A stretch of DNA of 64,000 nucleotides, taken from contig NZ_JAJQQS010000002.1 in assembly GCF_021228125.1 (NCBI RefSeq), forward strand, positions 620,001 through 684,000, written 5' to 3'. Within the stretch, counting starts at the first letter, position 1. Every line of letters starts with the position of its first letter. Source of the DNA: Streptomyces albireticuli (GTDB taxonomy: Bacteria; Actinomycetota; Actinomycetes; Streptomycetales; Streptomycetaceae). The notes beneath the pieces are model-generated. The model was not told where the DNA came from, ran no database searches, and saw only the letters and a program-made list of their open reading frames with translations. Of the stretch, positions 54,624 to 63,472 are shown piece after piece. Position numbers and translations under genes: made by a program.

Positions 54624-55094
54624 GTGGACAACAGGCAAGCAATCGGCTCATGGCTCTCCGGGCCGCGCGCGGCCGCCGAGGAGATGGGCGTCGACTTCGG
54701 TTACCGGGGCGAGCGCCTCGGGCTGCCGGAGAGCGGGCCGGGCTCGGTCGCGCCCCTCGGCCGGCGATTCGGCGCGATCTTCATCGACTGGGCGCTGTGC
54801 ATGCTCATCGCCTACGCCCTTCTGGCGGACGGCAAACCCCAGCAGACCGGTAACTGGGCACTGCTGATCTTTTTCGTACTCAGTGTGTTCGCCGTCGGAA
54901 CGGTCGGCTGCACCCCCGGAAAGCGGCTGTTCGGGCTGCGGGTCATCGGCGAGGCCGGCGGCCGCCTCACCCTCCCCCGCGTCCTGCTGCGCAGCGTGCT
55001 CCTGGTCGCCGTCATCCCGGCGGTCATCTGGGACCGCGACAGCCGGGGGCTCCATGACCGCCTCGCCCGCGCTGTTCAGGTGCGGATCCGCTAG
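54624..55094 (+). CDS. RDD-family membrane protein
   Basis: 156 residues from GTG at 54624, giving the conserved N-terminus VDNRQAIGSWLSGPRAAAEE. An ATG at 54600 with GGAAGGGA upstream would add eight residues. The RDD core is visible: APLGRRFGAIFIDWALCMLI (the R...D signature), a second helix, GCTPGKRLFGLRVIGEAGGR, and WDRDSRGLHDRLARAV. Two to three helices. RDD proteins are small membrane proteins of unclear function, some linked to ion transport. It is divergent from glnA and shares the GlnR box region. Confidence 0.88.
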   Translation: MDNRQAIGSWLSGPRAAAEEMGVDFGYRGERLGLPESGPGSVAPLGRRFGAIFIDWALCMLIAYALLADGKPQQTGNWALLIFFVLSVFAVGTVGCTPGKRLFGLRVIGEAGGRLTLPRVLLRSVLLVAVIPAVIWDRDSRGLHDRLARAVQVRIR

Positions 55095-55124
55095 CCCGGC
55101 GGTGACCGAAGGACAGCGGCGACC

Positions 55125-55168
55125 AACGAGGCGGGGGCGGAACCTTTCGGTTCCGCCCCCGCCTCGTT
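55125..55168. terminator. bidirectional terminator hairpin
   Basis: Perfect 20-bp stem (55125-55144 beginning AACGAGGCGGGGG, with 55149-55168) and a TTTC loop, between the convergent RDD and DUF4191 genes. Confidence 0.9.
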
Positions 55169-55201
55169 CGTTCCATGACCCCGCAGTGCGTTCCGCGGGC
55201 C

Positions 55202-55882
55202 TCAGCGGCCCTTCGGCATCCGCATGCCCTTCGGCATCGGACCCTTCGGGATCGGCATGTTGCTCATCAGGTCGCCCAGCGCGCGCAGCCGGTCGTTGAC
55301 GATCGTCACCTGTGCGCCCGGGAGCACCCGCGGCAGCTTGAGCAGCGTCGTGCGCAGCTTCTTGATCGGCACCTGGCCCTCGGCCTCGCCCACGACGATG
55401 TCGTGCACCGGCACATCCGCGACGATCCGCGCCATGCGCTTCTTCTCGGCCGCGAGCAGGCTCTTCACCCGGTTGGGGTTGCCCTCCGCGACGAGCACGA
55501 TGCCGGCCTTGCCGACGGCCCGGTGCACGACGTCCTGGCTGCGGTTCATCGCCACCGCCGGGGTCGTCGTCCAGCCACGGCCCACGTTCTCCAGGACCGC
55601 GGCGGCGGCACCCGGCTGGCCCTCCAGCTGCCCGAAGGCGGCGTGCTCGGCGCGGCGTCCGAAGACGATCGCCATCGCGAGGAAGGCCAGCAGGAAGCCA
55701 AGGATGCCCAGGTAGATCGGGTGATCGATCCAGAAGCCGATCGCGAGGAGGACACCGAAGGTGACGATTCCCACAGCCGCGACGACAAGACCGACCTTCG
55801 AGTCGACCTTCTTGGTCATCTTGTAGGTCAGGGCGATCTGCTTCAGTCGCCCGGGGTTCTCGGATGTTTCCTTCCTCGCCAT
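55202..55882 (-). CDS. DUF4191 family membrane protein
   Basis: 226 residues from ATG at 55882. Two helices near residues 30-50 and 54-72 (GLVVAAVGIVTFGVLLAIGF) followed by a cytoplasmic domain with VVHRAVGKAGIVLVAEGNPN and EKKRMARIVADVPVHDIVVG, typical of DUF4191, found beside lipA/lipB in actinobacteria. The C-terminal tail repeats PKG (MPIPKGPMPKGMRMPKGR). Function unknown. It starts 10 bp after the small gene upstream, so they probably form one transcript. Confidence 0.9.
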   Translation of the reverse strand: MARKETSENPGRLKQIALTYKMTKKVDSKVGLVVAAVGIVTFGVLLAIGFWIDHPIYLGILGFLLAFLAMAIVFGRRAEHAAFGQLEGQPGAAAAVLENVGRGWTTTPAVAMNRSQDVVHRAVGKAGIVLVAEGNPNRVKSLLAAEKKRMARIVADVPVHDIVVGEAEGQVPIKKLRTTLLKLPRVLPGAQVTIVNDRLRALGDLMSNMPIPKGPMPKGMRMPKGR

Positions 55883-55892
55883 ACGGCGAAGT

Positions 55893-56141
55893 TTACGTCG
55901 CCTGCGGACCGGGGGCCGCCACGGCCTCCAGGACGTGCTGCGCCTCCCGGCGGTCCTTGGCCCGGCGGCGGTCCTCCAGCACCGCGGTCCAGGCGTTCCG
56001 GCGGGCGGTGCGCTGGCCGCCGCGCATCAGCAGCCCCTCCAGTGCGCGCAGGGCGCCACCGACGGACGGAGGTCGCACGGAGAGCGTGGTGGGCAGGACG
56101 GTGGGCAGAGCGGACGAGGCTCGTACCGGCGCGGGCTGCAT
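55893..56141 (-). CDS. small conserved hypothetical protein, 82 aa
   Basis: 82 residues from ATG at 56141 (MQPAPVRASSALPTVLPTTL), with GAGGGG upstream. The C-terminal half is helical and basic (RALEGLLMRGGQRTARRNAW, VLEDRRRAKDRREAQHVLEA). No cysteines, no membrane helix and no recognised domain; similar small proteins sit beside lipA in other Streptomyces as I recall. Function unknown. It is followed after 10 bp by the DUF4191 gene. Confidence 0.75.
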   Translation of the reverse strand: MQPAPVRASSALPTVLPTTLSVRPPSVGGALRALEGLLMRGGQRTARRNAWTAVLEDRRRAKDRREAQHVLEAVAAPGPQAT

Positions 56142-56285
56142 GTCGTGGTCCCCTCGGGAGCGGAAGTGGTGACAGGGCAGCGGGGGGCTGGCGGTGCGGT
56201 GACGTGCTGATGCGGTGCGTACAACCATCGTCACCGAACGGTGTTACCAATGGATGACCTGTTGGTCAAACACCTATGAAACGTT

Positions 56286-56332
56286 GACGCGGCCGGTACC
56301 CGCCACGATGTCGTGGGGGTACCGGCCGCGTC
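56286..56332. terminator. lipA terminator hairpin
   Basis: GACGCGGCCGGTACCC (56286-56301) pairs perfectly with the sequence ending 56332, and an inner CCACGA/TCGTGG stem extends it with one bulged G. A very stable structure 40 bp past the lipA stop codon. Confidence 0.85.
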
Positions 56333-56371
56333 GAATTCCTCCGCGAGAACCGGACAGGGCCGGAGCCGGGA

Positions 56372-57349
56372 TCAGACCGCCGGGCTCGCCGCGGCGGGGG
56401 CCGCCGCCGTGCCGCGGCGCTCCATGGCCTGCTGGTACAGCCGTCCCGCGCGGTACGAGGAGCGGACCAGCGGGCCGGACATGACACCGGCGTAGCCGAT
56501 CTCGTCCGCCTCCTGCTTGAGCTCCACGAACTCCTGCGGCTTCACCCAGCGCTCCACCGGGTGGTGCCGCGGCGACGGGCGCAGGTACTGCGTGATCGTG
56601 ATCAGTTCGCAGCCCGCCTCGTGCAGGTCGCGCAGGGCCTCGCTGACCTCCGCGCGCTCCTCGCCCATGCCGAGGATCAGGTTGGACTTGGTGATCAGCC
56701 CGGCCTCGCGGGCCTTGGTGATCACCTCCAGCGAGCGCTCGTAGCGGAAGCCGGGGCGGATGCGCCGGAAGATCCGGGGCACGGTCTCCACGTTGTGCGC
56801 GAAGACCTCGGGGCGGGAGGCGAAGACCTCCTCCAGCAGCTCGGGCACCGCGTTGAAGTCGGGGGCCAGCAGCTCGACCTTGGTGCGGCCGCTCTCCCGG
56901 CCCGCGGTCTGCTGGTGGATCTGGCGCACGGTCTCCGCGTACAGCCAGGCGCCGCCGTCCTCCAGGTCGTCGCGCGCGACGCCGGTGATCGTGGCGTAGT
57001 TCAGGTCCATCGTGACGACGGACTCGCCCACGCGGCGCGGCTCGTCGCGGTCCAGCGCCTGCGGCTTGCCGGTGTCGATCTGGCAGAAGTCACAGCGCCG
57101 GGTGCACTGGTCGCCACCGATGAGGAACGTCGCCTCCCGGTCCTCCCAGCACTCGTAGATGTTCGGGCAGCCCGCCTCCTGACAGACGGTGTGCAGGCCC
57201 TCCCGCTTCACCAGGCCCTGGAGCTCGGTGTACTCGGGACCCATCTTCGCCCGGGTCTTGATCCACTCGGGCTTGCGCTCGATGGGGGTCTGGGCGTTGC
57301 GGACCTCCAAGCGCAGCATCTTGCGTCCGTCGGGTGCGACAGCGGACAC
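56372..57349 (-). CDS. lipA: lipoyl synthase
   Basis: 325 residues from GTG at 57349 with GGGAG upstream. Radical SAM enzyme with both iron-sulfur sites: [12 protein letters not shown] for the auxiliary cluster and CTRRCDFC for the SAM cluster; the RSSYRAG serine ligand is near the C-terminus. It inserts two sulfur atoms into octanoyl chains on lipoyl domains, making lipoate for pyruvate and 2-oxoglutarate dehydrogenases. lipB lies immediately upstream on the same strand, 172 bp away. Confidence 0.98.
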   Translation of the reverse strand: MSAVAPDGRKMLRLEVRNAQTPIERKPEWIKTRAKMGPEYTELQGLVKREGLHTVCQEAGCPNIYECWEDREATFLIGGDQCTRRCDFCQIDTGKPQALDRDEPRRVGESVVTMDLNYATITGVARDDLEDGGAWLYAETVRQIHQQTAGRESGRTKVELLAPDFNAVPELLEEVFASRPEVFAHNVETVPRIFRRIRPGFRYERSLEVITKAREAGLITKSNLILGMGEERAEVSEALRDLHEAGCELITITQYLRPSPRHHPVERWVKPQEFVELKQEADEIGYAGVMSGPLVRSSYRAGRLYQQAMERRGTAAAPAAASPAV

Positions 57350-57521
57350 GTCCGGCTCCCTATGACTTCGATTCCTCGGCGAACACCAGGGTACGCCCGT
57401 TAATTCATACGTGTTTACGTGCGAAGGTTACGGATGGGGCAACCCGCGTGGGGGAGAGGTCATTCCCCCCGGCGTGCGGCCGGCCCGCGATCCGCCCGCC
57501 CACGCCCTCTCGGAGGCGGGC

Positions 57522-58304
57522 CTACACCGCTCGCGGCAGCGGCTCCGCCGCCTCCAGGACCTCCCGCAGGCGCTTCTCCACCACCGGCAGCACCTCCGCC
57601 ACGCTCACCCGCCGCCCCAGCTCGTTGGAGAGCGAGGTCACGCCCGCGTCGCGGATGCCGCACGGGACGATCCGGTCGAACCAGGTGTTGTCGGGGTCAC
57701 AGTTCAGCGAGAAGCCGTGCATGGTGACGCCCTTGGCGATCCGGATGCCGATCGCCGCCAGCTTGCGGTCCTCACGGCGCTGCCCGGCGTTGGACGGGGC
57801 GTACTCCGGACCGTTCAGCCGGGGGTCGAACTCCTCGTCCGTCAGCCGCGGGTCGAAGTCCAGGGACAGGCCGCCGACCGCGGGACGCTCCTCGACGGGG
57901 TCGCCCAGCACCCACACCCCGCTGCGCCCCTCGACCCGGGTGGTCTCCAGGCCGAGGTCCGCGCACGCGAGGATCAGGGCCTCCTCCAGCCGCCGTACGT
58001 GCGCGATCACGTCGACCGGGCGCGGCAGCTTGAGGATCGGGTAGCCGACCAGCTGCCCGGGGCCGTGCCAGGTGATCTTCCCGCCCCGGTCCACGTCGAT
58101 GACGGGGGTGCCGTCCAGGGGGCGCTCGCCGGCTTCCGTGCGCCGTCCGGCTGTGTAGACCGCCGGGTGCTCCAGCATCAGACAGGTGTCCGGGAGCTCG
58201 TCCGCGAAGCGGGCCGCGTGCACCCGGCGCTGCTCCTGCCATGCCTCCTGATACTCGACGGCGTCCGTCCCGAAGCCCAGGTGGACAAAGCGCAGCTCAC
58301 TCAC
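57522..58304 (-). CDS. lipB: octanoyltransferase
   Basis: 260 residues from GTG at 58304 with GAGGAG upstream. Landmarks of Lip[21 protein letters not shown], the lysine in [20 protein letters not shown] and the catalytic cysteine in LNCDPDNTW. It transfers octanoate from acyl carrier protein to lipoyl domains, providing the substrate for LipA. A 29-residue insert ([20 protein letters not shown] onward) seen in actinobacterial LipB is present. Confidence 0.97.
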   Translation of the reverse strand: MSELRFVHLGFGTDAVEYQEAWQEQRRVHAARFADELPDTCLMLEHPAVYTAGRRTEAGERPLDGTPVIDVDRGGKITWHGPGQLVGYPILKLPRPVDVIAHVRRLEEALILACADLGLETTRVEGRSGVWVLGDPVEERPAVGGLSLDFDPRLTDEEFDPRLNGPEYAPSNAGQRREDRKLAAIGIRIAKGVTMHGFSLNCDPDNTWFDRIVPCGIRDAGVTSLSNELGRRVSVAEVLPVVEKRLREVLEAAEPLPRAV

Positions 58305-58334
58305 GGCAGCTCCTCTTCGAACCTATTCGTACTG

Positions 58335-58378
58335 TTGCGGCTCTTACGGCCTGTTACGGCCTCTTGCGGCTCTTACGG
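58335..58378. repeat. imperfect direct repeats upstream of lipB
   Basis: TTGCGGCTCTTACGG occurs at 58335-58349 and again at 58364-58378, with CTGTTACGGCC between. They lie in the lipB 5' flank (58305-58569 holds no gene; it also contains the promoter of the divergent regulator). Confidence 0.75.
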
Positions 58379-58569
58379 TCGTGCTCTGCCACTGTACGGC
58401 GGGCCGCCGACACCCCCGCAGGCGGCCGGTCCCGCCGGACCGCGAGCCATGCCTATTTGATCTGTCCTCACACGATCGGATGAATGCGGGGCGAAGGTAG
58501 CGATCAGGGCGTTTGGCGGCCGCTAAGTTCACGCCGTTCCAGAACGCGATCAGGGAGACCGGCAGGCTG

Positions 58570-60021
58570 ATGACGGAACGACCCCCGCAGCGCATCCCCA
58601 ACCGTCAGCTAGCCGCGCTCATCGCGGAGGCGGGCTTCTCCAACGCAGGGCTGGCTCGGCGAGTCGATCAGTTAGGGCTTGAGCACGGCCTCGACCTGCG
58701 TTACGACAAGACGTCCGTCACCCGCTGGCTGCGCGGCCAGCAGCCGCGCGGCACGACCCCGGCGCTCATCGCCGAGGTCTTCACGAGGCGGCTCGGCAGA
58801 CGGCTGTCGGCGCAGGACCTCGGGCTGGACGCGTGCGCGCCGGTGTACGCCGGACTGGAATTCGCCGCGTCCCCCGAGGAGGCCATTGACATCGTCAGCG
58901 GACTGTGGCGCAAGGACTCCGGCAGCCACACCGAGCTCCGGAAGATCGCCTTCACCCCGGCCGGCCTGGTGGTCCCGAGCCGGGACTGGCTGATCGGCCG
59001 GGCCGACGAGCGGGTGGCCCGCGGCGCGCCGCCGCAGGCCCTCGCGGAGGGCGGAGTCCGGGTGCCCGCCCAGGGGCGGGGCCACCCGCCGCGCCAGCGG
59101 CACGCCGAGCGCGGCCCGGGCGGCCGCGTCTCGATGGGCGACATCGCGGCCCTGCGCTCGGTGGGGGAGCTGTTCCGGACCCTCGACCACGCCTACGGCG
59201 GCGGCCACGCCCGGCAGGCCCTCGTGCGCTATCTGGAGCACGAGGCCGAGCCGATGCTCCGCGGCACGTACGGCGAGTCCACGGGGCGGCGGCTGTTCGC
59301 GGCCGTGGCCGACCTCACCCGGCTCGCCGGGTGGACCTCGTACGACATCGCCGCCCACGGCCTGGCGCAGCGCTATTTCGTCCAGGCGCTGCGGCTGGCC
59401 CAGGCGGCGGGCGACCGCGCCTACGGCAGCTATGTGCTGGTCACCATGAGCCGCCAGGCGGTCTACCTCGGCCACGGCCGGGAGGCGGTGCAGCTGGCCC
59501 GCGTCGCCCAGCAGGGCGTCGGGGCGAGCGCGCCGTCCGTGGTGCAGTCGCTGCTCCACGCGGTGGAGGCGCGCGGCCACGGCGTGCTGGGCGAGGTACG
59601 GGCCTGCTCGGCGTCGCTCGCGCGGGCGGAGCGGGCCCTGGAGGTCTCCCGGCCGGGCGACGACGTGCCGTACTGGGCCAGGTTCTTCGACGAGGCCCAG
59701 CTGGCGGACGAGTTCGGGCACTGCCACCGCGACCTCCAGCAGTACCGGGCCGCGGCGCAGCACGCGGAGCGCTCTCTGCAACTGCGCAGCCAGGCGTACG
59801 CCCGCAGCCGGCTCTTCTGCCGGGTGGTCCTGGCCACGGCCAGGCTGGGGCTCGGCGAGCTGGAGCAGGCGTGCACGCTCGGCGCGGAGGCGGCGGCGCA
59901 GGCGGCGGAGATGCGGTCGGTGCGGGCCCTGGAGTACATCCGGGACTTCGAGCGGCGGCTGGAGCCGTACCGGGACGCGGCGGCGGTCCGGGCCTACCGC
60001 GAGAAGGTGGCCCTGCTGTGA
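58570..60021 (+). CDS. TPR-containing transcriptional regulator with N-terminal HTH-like domain
   Basis: 483 residues from ATG at 58570. An upstream TTG start at 58513 would add 19 residues and is less likely. The N-terminus (QRIPNRQLAALIAEAGFSNA, GLARRVDQLG, DKTSVTRWLRGQQPRGTTP) is a cro-like HTH variant. From residue 150 on, helical repeats suggest TPRs (YFVQALRLAQAAGDRAYGSY, HAERSLQLRSQAYARSRLFC, GELEQACTLGAEAAAQAAEM). Similar Streptomyces proteins are developmental regulators; I cannot assign this one precisely. It may be monocistronic. Confidence 0.82.
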   Translation: MTERPPQRIPNRQLAALIAEAGFSNAGLARRVDQLGLEHGLDLRYDKTSVTRWLRGQQPRGTTPALIAEVFTRRLGRRLSAQDLGLDACAPVYAGLEFAASPEEAIDIVSGLWRKDSGSHTELRKIAFTPAGLVVPSRDWLIGRADERVARGAPPQALAEGGVRVPAQGRGHPPRQRHAERGPGGRVSMGDIAALRSVGELFRTLDHAYGGGHARQALVRYLEHEAEPMLRGTYGESTGRRLFAAVADLTRLAGWTSYDIAAHGLAQRYFVQALRLAQAAGDRAYGSYVLVTMSRQAVYLGHGREAVQLARVAQQGVGASAPSVVQSLLHAVEARGHGVLGEVRACSASLARAERALEVSRPGDDVPYWARFFDEAQLADEFGHCHRDLQQYRAAAQHAERSLQLRSQAYARSRLFCRVVLATARLGLGELEQACTLGAEAAAQAAEMRSVRALEYIRDFERRLEPYRDAAAVRAYREKVALL

Positions 60022-60025
60022 GGGT

Positions 60026-60059
60026 GGCCGGGCGGGCTGCTCCGGCGGCCCGCCCGGCC
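60026..60059. terminator. terminator hairpin after TPR regulator
   Basis: GGCCGGGCGGGC (60026-60037) and GCCCGCCCGGCC (60048-60059), a perfect 12-bp stem, begin five bases after the stop codon. Confidence 0.75.
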
Positions 60060-60102
60060 TCCTCGTGGCCCGGCCCCCGTAACCCGGCCTCCTCGTGGCC
60101 CG
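60053..60102. repeat. 20-bp direct repeat, 30-bp period
   Basis: CCCGGCCTCCTCGTGGCCCG occurs at 60053-60072 and at 60083-60102, separated by 10 bases, overlapping the right arm of the terminator. It lies between two convergent genes. Confidence 0.85.
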
Positions 60103-60108
60103 TGCCCG

Positions 60109-61440
60109 CTACGCCGCCTGGAGTTCCTCGGACTCCGTGGGGTGCGGGCTGCGGATGCCCAGGTCGCGCAGGACCGCCAGGGCGGCGCGGCGGCCCGAGA
60201 ACAGGGCGCCTTGGACCGTGCTCGTGTCGCGGTGGTCGCCGCACACATAGAGCCCGGACAGCAGGCGCACCGGGCGCCGTACGTCGTGCGGGGCCGGCAT
60301 GGCCGGGACCGCGTCGGGGTCGTGGTGGGCGGAGAGCAGCCGCCAGTCGCTCGTCGAGGTGGCGTAGACCCGGGCCAGCTGGGCGCGCGCGGCGCGGTCC
60401 AGCTCGGCGGTCGGCATGCCCGCCGCCGTGCCGAGCACCGTCGACGTGATCAGCGCCCGGCCGTCGGGCGCCCGTGTGGGGTCCACCTCGCTGGCGACCA
60501 TGGTGTGCGCCACCGGGCCCCGCCGCCCCGCGGCGATGATCAGCGAGGCGTCCCGCAGCGGTGGCTCGTCGGCCGTGTGGTGCAGCACCGTCACCGGGTG
60601 GAAGTCCGGCAGCCGCAGACCGGGGATCAGCTCGGTGGCGGCCCGCGCGCCCGTGGCCACGACGACCGAGCGGCAGCGGAACTCGCCGTGCCCGGCGGTG
60701 CCCACGGAAGTGGTGCAGGCGGTCTTGGCGTGCACCCCGGTCCGTACCGTGCCGGGTGGGAGCAGCGCCGCCAGCAGCTCGGGCACGGTGTCGGCGCCGC
60801 CCTCGGGCAGGCACAGCCGGCCCCGCGCGTAGCCGCGCAGCACCAGATCGGCGCACCGGCTGGACGTGGTGAGGTCCGGGTCGCACAGCAGCGAGGCCAG
60901 CAGGGGGCGCAGGAACCCCTCGACCGTACGGGCCGGGAGGCCGCGCCCGGTCAGTGTGTCGGCGGTGGCCCGGTCGGGGCGGGCGAGCACCCGGTGCGCG
61001 GGCAGGGCCGCCAGCCGGGCCAGGGCCGCCCCCAGGCGCGCCTGGTCGAGGCCGCCGGACCGGGAGGCGCGGGCGGCCGTGGCGAAGGCCCTGGCGGTGG
61101 TGAAGGCGCGCTTGCCGCCGCGGGGCTCCCCCGTGCGCTGGTTGCGCCCGTCGGCGTGGACCAGGACCCCGGGGGTGAACGGGCGCAGGGTGAGGCCGCC
61201 GAGCCCGGGGGTGCCCAGGAGCTCGGGGAAGGCGGTGTTGAGCAGCTGCGCCGTGCGGTCCAGTCGGAAGCCGTCGATCCGGTCGGTGGTCATCCGGCCC
61301 CCCACGTACGGGGCGGCCTCCAGGACGGTGACCGTCACCCCCGCGGCGGTGAGCCGGTGCGCCGCGGAGAGGCCGGCGAGACCGGCTCCCACGATGACGA
61401 CGTCGGCGTCGTGTGCGGTCTCGCGTGCGCTGCTGAGCAC
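60109..61440 (-). CDS. FAD-dependent amine oxidase-type oxidoreductase
   Basis: 443 residues from GTG at 61440 with GGGAGGG upstream. The FAD-binding Rossmann motif is VVIVGAGLAGLSAAHRL, then LEAAPYVGGRMTTDRIDGFR, and the C-terminal flavin segment is LLSGLYVCGDHRDTSTVQGA. These are features of the amine oxidase / phytoene desaturase-like NAD(P)/FAD family. Substrate unknown. No signal peptide. It lies 173 bp downstream of the epimerase gene on the same strand. Confidence 0.88.
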   Translation of the reverse strand: MLSSARETAHDADVVIVGAGLAGLSAAHRLTAAGVTVTVLEAAPYVGGRMTTDRIDGFRLDRTAQLLNTAFPELLGTPGLGGLTLRPFTPGVLVHADGRNQRTGEPRGGKRAFTTARAFATAARASRSGGLDQARLGAALARLAALPAHRVLARPDRATADTLTGRGLPARTVEGFLRPLLASLLCDPDLTTSSRCADLVLRGYARGRLCLPEGGADTVPELLAALLPPGTVRTGVHAKTACTTSVGTAGHGEFRCRSVVVATGARAATELIPGLRLPDFHPVTVLHHTADEPPLRDASLIIAAGRRGPVAHTMVASEVDPTRAPDGRALITSTVLGTAAGMPTAELDRAARAQLARVYATSTSDWRLLSAHHDPDAVPAMPAPHDVRRPVRLLSGLYVCGDHRDTSTVQGALFSGRRAALAVLRDLGIRSPHPTESEELQAA

Positions 61441-61613
61441 GTGCCCTCCCGGGGGTCGGTCCGCTCGCTCTGGGGCCTGATGCCCTCAACGGGCAGCGGC
61501 AATGCGCGAATTGCCTCGACCGTAGAGAGAAATTCGGTCAACAACAGTCGCGCACGGACAGAGCACGGTCGCACGGCGGTAGCACGGCACCCGTCGCGAC
61601 GGCCCGCCCGTGT

Positions 61614-62513
61614 TCACCGCGTGTCCGCCAGCGCCGCCCGTACGGCGCTCTCGACGCGCGGGTAGGCGAACGAGAATCCGGAGTCCAGGAGCCGCCGCGG
61701 CACCACGCGCTGACTGCGCAGCAGGTCGGAGGCCATCTCGCCGAGCGCCAGGGTGAGCGCCGGCGCGGGCACGGCGAAGAGCGTCGGCCGGTGCAGTACG
61801 CGCCCCATGATGCGGGTGACCTCACGGTTGGTGACCGGATGGGGTCCCGTCAGATTGACGGGGCCCGCCAGGCTCTCCGTCGCCAGCAGATGGCGCAGCG
61901 CCGCGACATGATCGTGCAGCGCGATGAGGCTCCAGTACTGCCGTCCGCCCCCGATGCGCCCGCCGAGGCCGGCCCGGAAGAGCGGGAAGAGCTTGCCCCA
62001 GGCGCCCCCGTGCCGGGCCACGACCAGTCCGGTGCGGGCGAAGACGGTCCGCACGCCCGCCTCGGCGGCCGGCGCGGCGGCCTCCTCCCACTCCTGGCAG
62101 AGGTCCGCGAGGAACCCCGTGCCGGGCGGGGCGCCCTCGTCGGTCACCCGGTCGCCGGTGTCGCCGTAGACGCCGACAGCGCTGCCGCTCACCAGGACGC
62201 GCGGCGGGGTGTCGAGCGAGGCCAGCGCCTCGGCGAGGGCGGCGGTGCCGAGGACGCGGCTGTCGCGGATCTTCTTCTTGTACGCCTCGGTCCAGCGGTG
62301 GTCGCCGATGCCGGCGCCGGCGAGGTGGACGACCGCCTCGCAGCCGGTGAGGCCGGCGGTGTCGACCCACTGCCGCTCGGGATCCCAGGAGACCTCGCCG
62401 GGGGCGCGGGGCGGGCGGCGGACGAGACGGACGACGTCGTGGCCGTCCTTCTCGAGGTCGCGGGTGAGGGCGGTGCCGATGAGTCCGGAGGAACCGGTGA
62501 GGGCGATGCGCAT
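61614..62513 (-). CDS. TIGR01777-family epimerase-like protein
   Basis: 299 residues from ATG at 62513 with AGGA upstream. The extended-SDR N-terminus is MRIALTGSSGLIGTALTRDL; the YfcH/SulA-type motifs LVSGSAVGVYGDTGDRVTDE, FARTGLVVARHGGAWGKLFP, and GPVNLTGPHPVTNREVTRIM follow. The active-site YxxxK is not conserved in this family. Probable NAD(P)-binding protein linked to cell division inhibition or membrane homeostasis in other bacteria; exact role unknown. Confidence 0.9.
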   Translation of the reverse strand: MRIALTGSSGLIGTALTRDLEKDGHDVVRLVRRPPRAPGEVSWDPERQWVDTAGLTGCEAVVHLAGAGIGDHRWTEAYKKKIRDSRVLGTAALAEALASLDTPPRVLVSGSAVGVYGDTGDRVTDEGAPPGTGFLADLCQEWEEAAAPAAEAGVRTVFARTGLVVARHGGAWGKLFPLFRAGLGGRIGGGRQYWSLIALHDHVAALRHLLATESLAGPVNLTGPHPVTNREVTRIMGRVLHRPTLFAVPAPALTLALGEMASDLLRSQRVVPRRLLDSGFSFAYPRVESAVRAALADTR

Positions 62514-62584
62514 GGGGTCATCCTGACGGGGGTGGGGGCGGGGTGGGGTCAGGTGGGGGGCGGGTGGGGGCGGGGGTGCCACTG

Positions 62585-62768
62585 CGCGGGGCTCTTCCCC
62601 GGCCCCGCCCCGGACCCCGGTCCTCAAGCTCCCCCGGCTACCGCTGGGAGGTGCCCCCGGACGGGCTGAAAATCAGCCCGTCCGGCGGTTGAGGACACCG
62701 CGCGAAGCACGGAAAGGGGGCCCGGGGCTCGCCCCGGTTCGGGAAGCGGCGGGTAGGGGACACCCCCG
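62585..62768. repeat. dispersed inverted-repeat element, copy F, interrupted by a second repeat
   Basis: Left outer arm (CCCCGGCCCCGCCC), then CCTCAA at 62622, then an extra block 62627-62658 (AGCTCCCCCGGCTACCGCTG continuing to GGTGCCCCC), then GGACGGGCTG. The right inner arm (CAGCCCGTCCGGCGGTTGAG) follows, then GGCGGGTAGGGGAC. The extra block splits the left inner arm exactly at CCTCAA/CCGGACGGG. Confidence 0.8.
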
Positions 62769-63287
62769 CTACCCCCCGAACCGCTCCCACAGCCGTGGGA
62801 ACCGTTCCGCGAGCGCCGCCTCGTCCTCCAGGTCCAGCGGTGTCCCCGAAGGTTCCGGCGGGGGGTTCGGCAGGCCCAGGTCCGGTGTCTCCGCGCCCGT
62901 CAGCTGTTCGTAGGCCTCGTCCGCCGCGAAGCCCAGGTCCTCGCCGTCCCCGTCGACCTCGTCGTCGAAGTCCTCCAGGAGCTCGGCCAGCTGGTCCGGG
63001 TCGTGGACCGCGCCTTCGAAGACCTCGCGGCCCTGGCCGATCAGCCAGCACCGGAAGTAGTCGAAGGCGTCGTCGCTCGCGCCGTTGAGCAGCACCGCCG
63101 CGGCGCCCCACAGGTCCCAGAGGTACGCCCGGTTGTAGCGCGCCTCGAAGTGCCGGGCGAAGTCCACCACACGCTCCGGGTCGAGCTGCATCAGCGCCTC
63201 GACCAGCAGATCGGCCTGGTCCTCGGCGTCGCCCTCGGCAGCGTCGCGCGCGCTGTCGACGAGGTCCCAGAACTCCGTCTCGTCCAT
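62769..63287 (-). CDS. DUF4240 family protein
   Basis: 172 residues from ATG at 63287 (a GTG at 63290 would add one residue). The sequence MDETEFWDLVDSARDAAEGD, ALMQLDPERVVDFARHFEAR and DAFDYFRCWLIGQGREVFEG matches DUF4240, a cytoplasmic family of unknown function. The protein is very acidic. The C-terminus carries an acidic/Pro linker. No ribosome site is evident, so translation may be leaderless. Confidence 0.88.
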   Translation of the reverse strand: MDETEFWDLVDSARDAAEGDAEDQADLLVEALMQLDPERVVDFARHFEARYNRAYLWDLWGAAAVLLNGASDDAFDYFRCWLIGQGREVFEGAVHDPDQLAELLEDFDDEVDGDGEDLGFAADEAYEQLTGAETPDLGLPNPPPEPSGTPLDLEDEAALAERFPRLWERFGG

Positions 63288-63472
63288 CACGGCACCAGCA
63301 TCGTGCCTCCCACCTGCCCCCGCACGTGGAGCGGAGCGGATGCCGCCGTCTTGTTACCGGTGCGTCGCCGGAAAGGGATCCGCCGTAAATCCGGACTGCG
63401 GGTGTCAGGTATTCGTGGCAGCGTCGGCCGTGCACCGAACGACGGACGACGAACAGGAATGGGGACAGCGGC

